This document shows, piece after piece, positions 6,623 through 7,720 of a DNA stretch of 7,720 nt (the first letter of the stretch is position 1; each line of letters starts with the position of its first letter). The notes under the pieces were generated by a model. That model was given only the letters and a program-made list of their open reading frames with translations. It had not been told where the DNA came from and did no database searches. A program made the position numbers and the translations under genes. Source of the DNA: Halanaerobiales bacterium (GTDB lineage Bacteria; Bacillota; Halanaerobiia; Halanaerobiales; M55B127); contig JAIPEV010000077.1 of NCBI GenBank assembly GCA_021736965.1, positions 1 to 7,720 of the forward strand, in the 5' to 3' direction.

Positions 6623-7720
6623 TTAATACTGTGGACTAGTCAATTTATAATCCCAAATTGTATTATCATCTCTACCTTCTATTTCAACCATAACAATATT
6701 TTTATTAGCTTCTTTCACAATGATTTCTTGATATTTCCCTCCGGCTCCATAAGACCAGTTTGGATTCCAATTTGAGAATACTACATCATTATGCCAATTA
6801 TGTAGCTTTATCCCTTCTGGATATAATTGTGGATTTTCCCAACGTTCGGGCTTATAGCTTACCCAACTAGAAGCAAAAACTTTTTCTAATGTTCTATTTT
6901 CCCAATCCTCCATATTACCATAATATACAGTAAAACGATCAGGAATAGTCCTCGCATGAAAGTAAAAGTCTATTTTTTCACCTGGATTTAGATTGCTTAT
7001 ATCCCAGTAGTGTCTAGTCTTACCAACTTCTCCGTTTATGATTTGATCAAAATTAGTATAATCATAATTAAATTCACCTGGATCAACCTCTGGATTTTTA
7101 GTTGTAAAATAAGGTGTTATTATAACCCTTTCACCCGGAACTTGAAAAGTTGTTTCTGCTGATTCATGATTTTGAAAATATTCTCTTGGATCAACACTAG
7201 TCATTGAACTGACTTGGCTGTTTGCACTATTAACAAATTCTACAGACCAATGTAAAAAAGTATATTTTTCTGGATCTTTTGGTTCTGCTTTTATTTTTAC
7301 TTCAAATCCAGGGGGATAGGGAGGATGTCCTGTCAAATCTTGAGCTTCACCTTGAGCGCCCATAAAAGATTGAACTTCAAAATCAAGAGTTTGTTTATTC
7401 TCAGTACTGCTGCAAAAGAATGCAGTTATTTCTTTGTCTCCATCCATATAGATAGTTGTCTCACTATTTTGAACTTCTGAGATACTATTAACATCATCTC
7501 CTGTCCATGCATAAAATTCCGAATCTTGTATAGAATTTGCAGAAATATTTACTAAACCTTCACTAACTTCTATAGTCCCTTCCGATGGAGAAGTTACCCC
7601 TTCACCTTCTATATTAATAGTTAGAGTATGTTGCGTATTATCAGCATGATCACATGCAGTTAATAAAAATGTCAAAGTCACAATTATAATTAATGATAAT
7701 AATAATTTTTGTCTTTTAGA
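6623..7720 (-). CDS. Lipoprotein with InlB-type repeats and unknown C-terminal domain (start beyond right edge)
   Basis: The frame is open to the right edge. Upstream of the first start-like codon (GTG at 7681), 13 more codons read SKRQKLLLSLIII. They continue into VTLTFLLTAC, so this is the end of a lipoprotein signal peptide whose true start is outside the window. The lipid-bearing cysteine is codon 7654-7652. Numbering from the first visible residue (365 in total), 31-102 is a divergent InlB B-repeat (TINIEGEGVTSPSEG, FYAWTGD, MDGDKEITAFF). Residues about 111-206 look like a second, more diverged copy (FLHWSVE ending VIITPYF). Residues about 218-365 form a beta-rich, tryptophan/tyrosine-rich domain with IPDRFTVYYG, of a kind I associate with cell-surface or carbohydrate-binding modules. 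It is probably an extracellular anchored surface protein. No partner gene is visible. Confidence 0.85.
   Translation of the reverse strand, partial: SKRQKLLLSLIIIVTLTFLLTACDHADNTQHTLTINIEGEGVTSPSEGTIEVSEGLVNISANSIQDSEFYAWTGDDVNSISEVQNSETTIYMDGDKEITAFFCSSTENKQTLDFEVQSFMGAQGEAQDLTGHPPYPPGFEVKIKAEPKDPEKYTFLHWSVEFVNSANSQVSSMTSVDPREYFQNHESAETTFQVPGERVIITPYFTTKNPEVDPGEFNYDYTNFDQIINGEVGKTRHYWDISNLNPGEKIDFYFHARTIPDRFTVYYGNMEDWENRTLEKVFASSWVSYKPERWENPQLYPEGIKLHNWHNDVVFSNWNPNWSYGAGGKYQEIIVKEANKNIVMVEIEGRDDNTIWDYKLTSPQY

Overview
The window is AT-rich bacterial DNA with Gram-positive style ribosome binding sites. It most resembles a halophilic anaerobe of the order Halanaerobiales (Halanaerobium / Halothermothrix group). 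The main reason is that the first complete protein reads almost colinearly, as I recall it, with the sucrose-phosphate synthase of Halothermothrix orenii. No database search was possible, so the taxonomy is an inference.

Layout: (1) 1-466, minus: the N-terminal part of a membrane sensor protein that runs off the left edge. (2) 467-1053: a non-coding divergent intergenic region holding a plausible promoter for the rightward genes. (3) 1054-4189, plus: a two-gene operon of sucrose-phosphate synthase and a short alpha-glucan phosphorylase, ended by a strong hairpin terminator at 4209-4239. (4) 4238-5802, minus: a convergent three-gene cluster. In transcription order it encodes a membrane-anchored alpha/beta hydrolase, a small two-helix membrane protein and a DJ-1/PfpI family protein. 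(5) 5803-6622: a very AT-rich gap with one large 82-base imperfect palindrome near its right end. (6) 6623-7720, minus: a lipoprotein with InlB-type repeats whose start lies beyond the right edge.

Functionally, the operon at 1054-4189 can link a storage glucan to sucrose. The phosphorylase releases glucose-1-phosphate, which can become UDP-glucose and fructose-6-phosphate, the two substrates of sucrose-phosphate synthase. Sucrose is a known compatible solute, so an osmotic or carbon-reserve role is reasonable but not shown by the sequence. No sucrose-phosphate phosphatase is visible here. The minus-strand cluster looks like envelope or stress housekeeping with no evident link to sugar metabolism.

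I did not find a CRISPR array, RNA gene, phage or transposase gene, or a clearly new multi-gene system. The items most worth a second look are the sucrose/glucan gene pair with its long leader, the 82-base palindrome, and the uncharacterised C-terminal domain of the lipoprotein.
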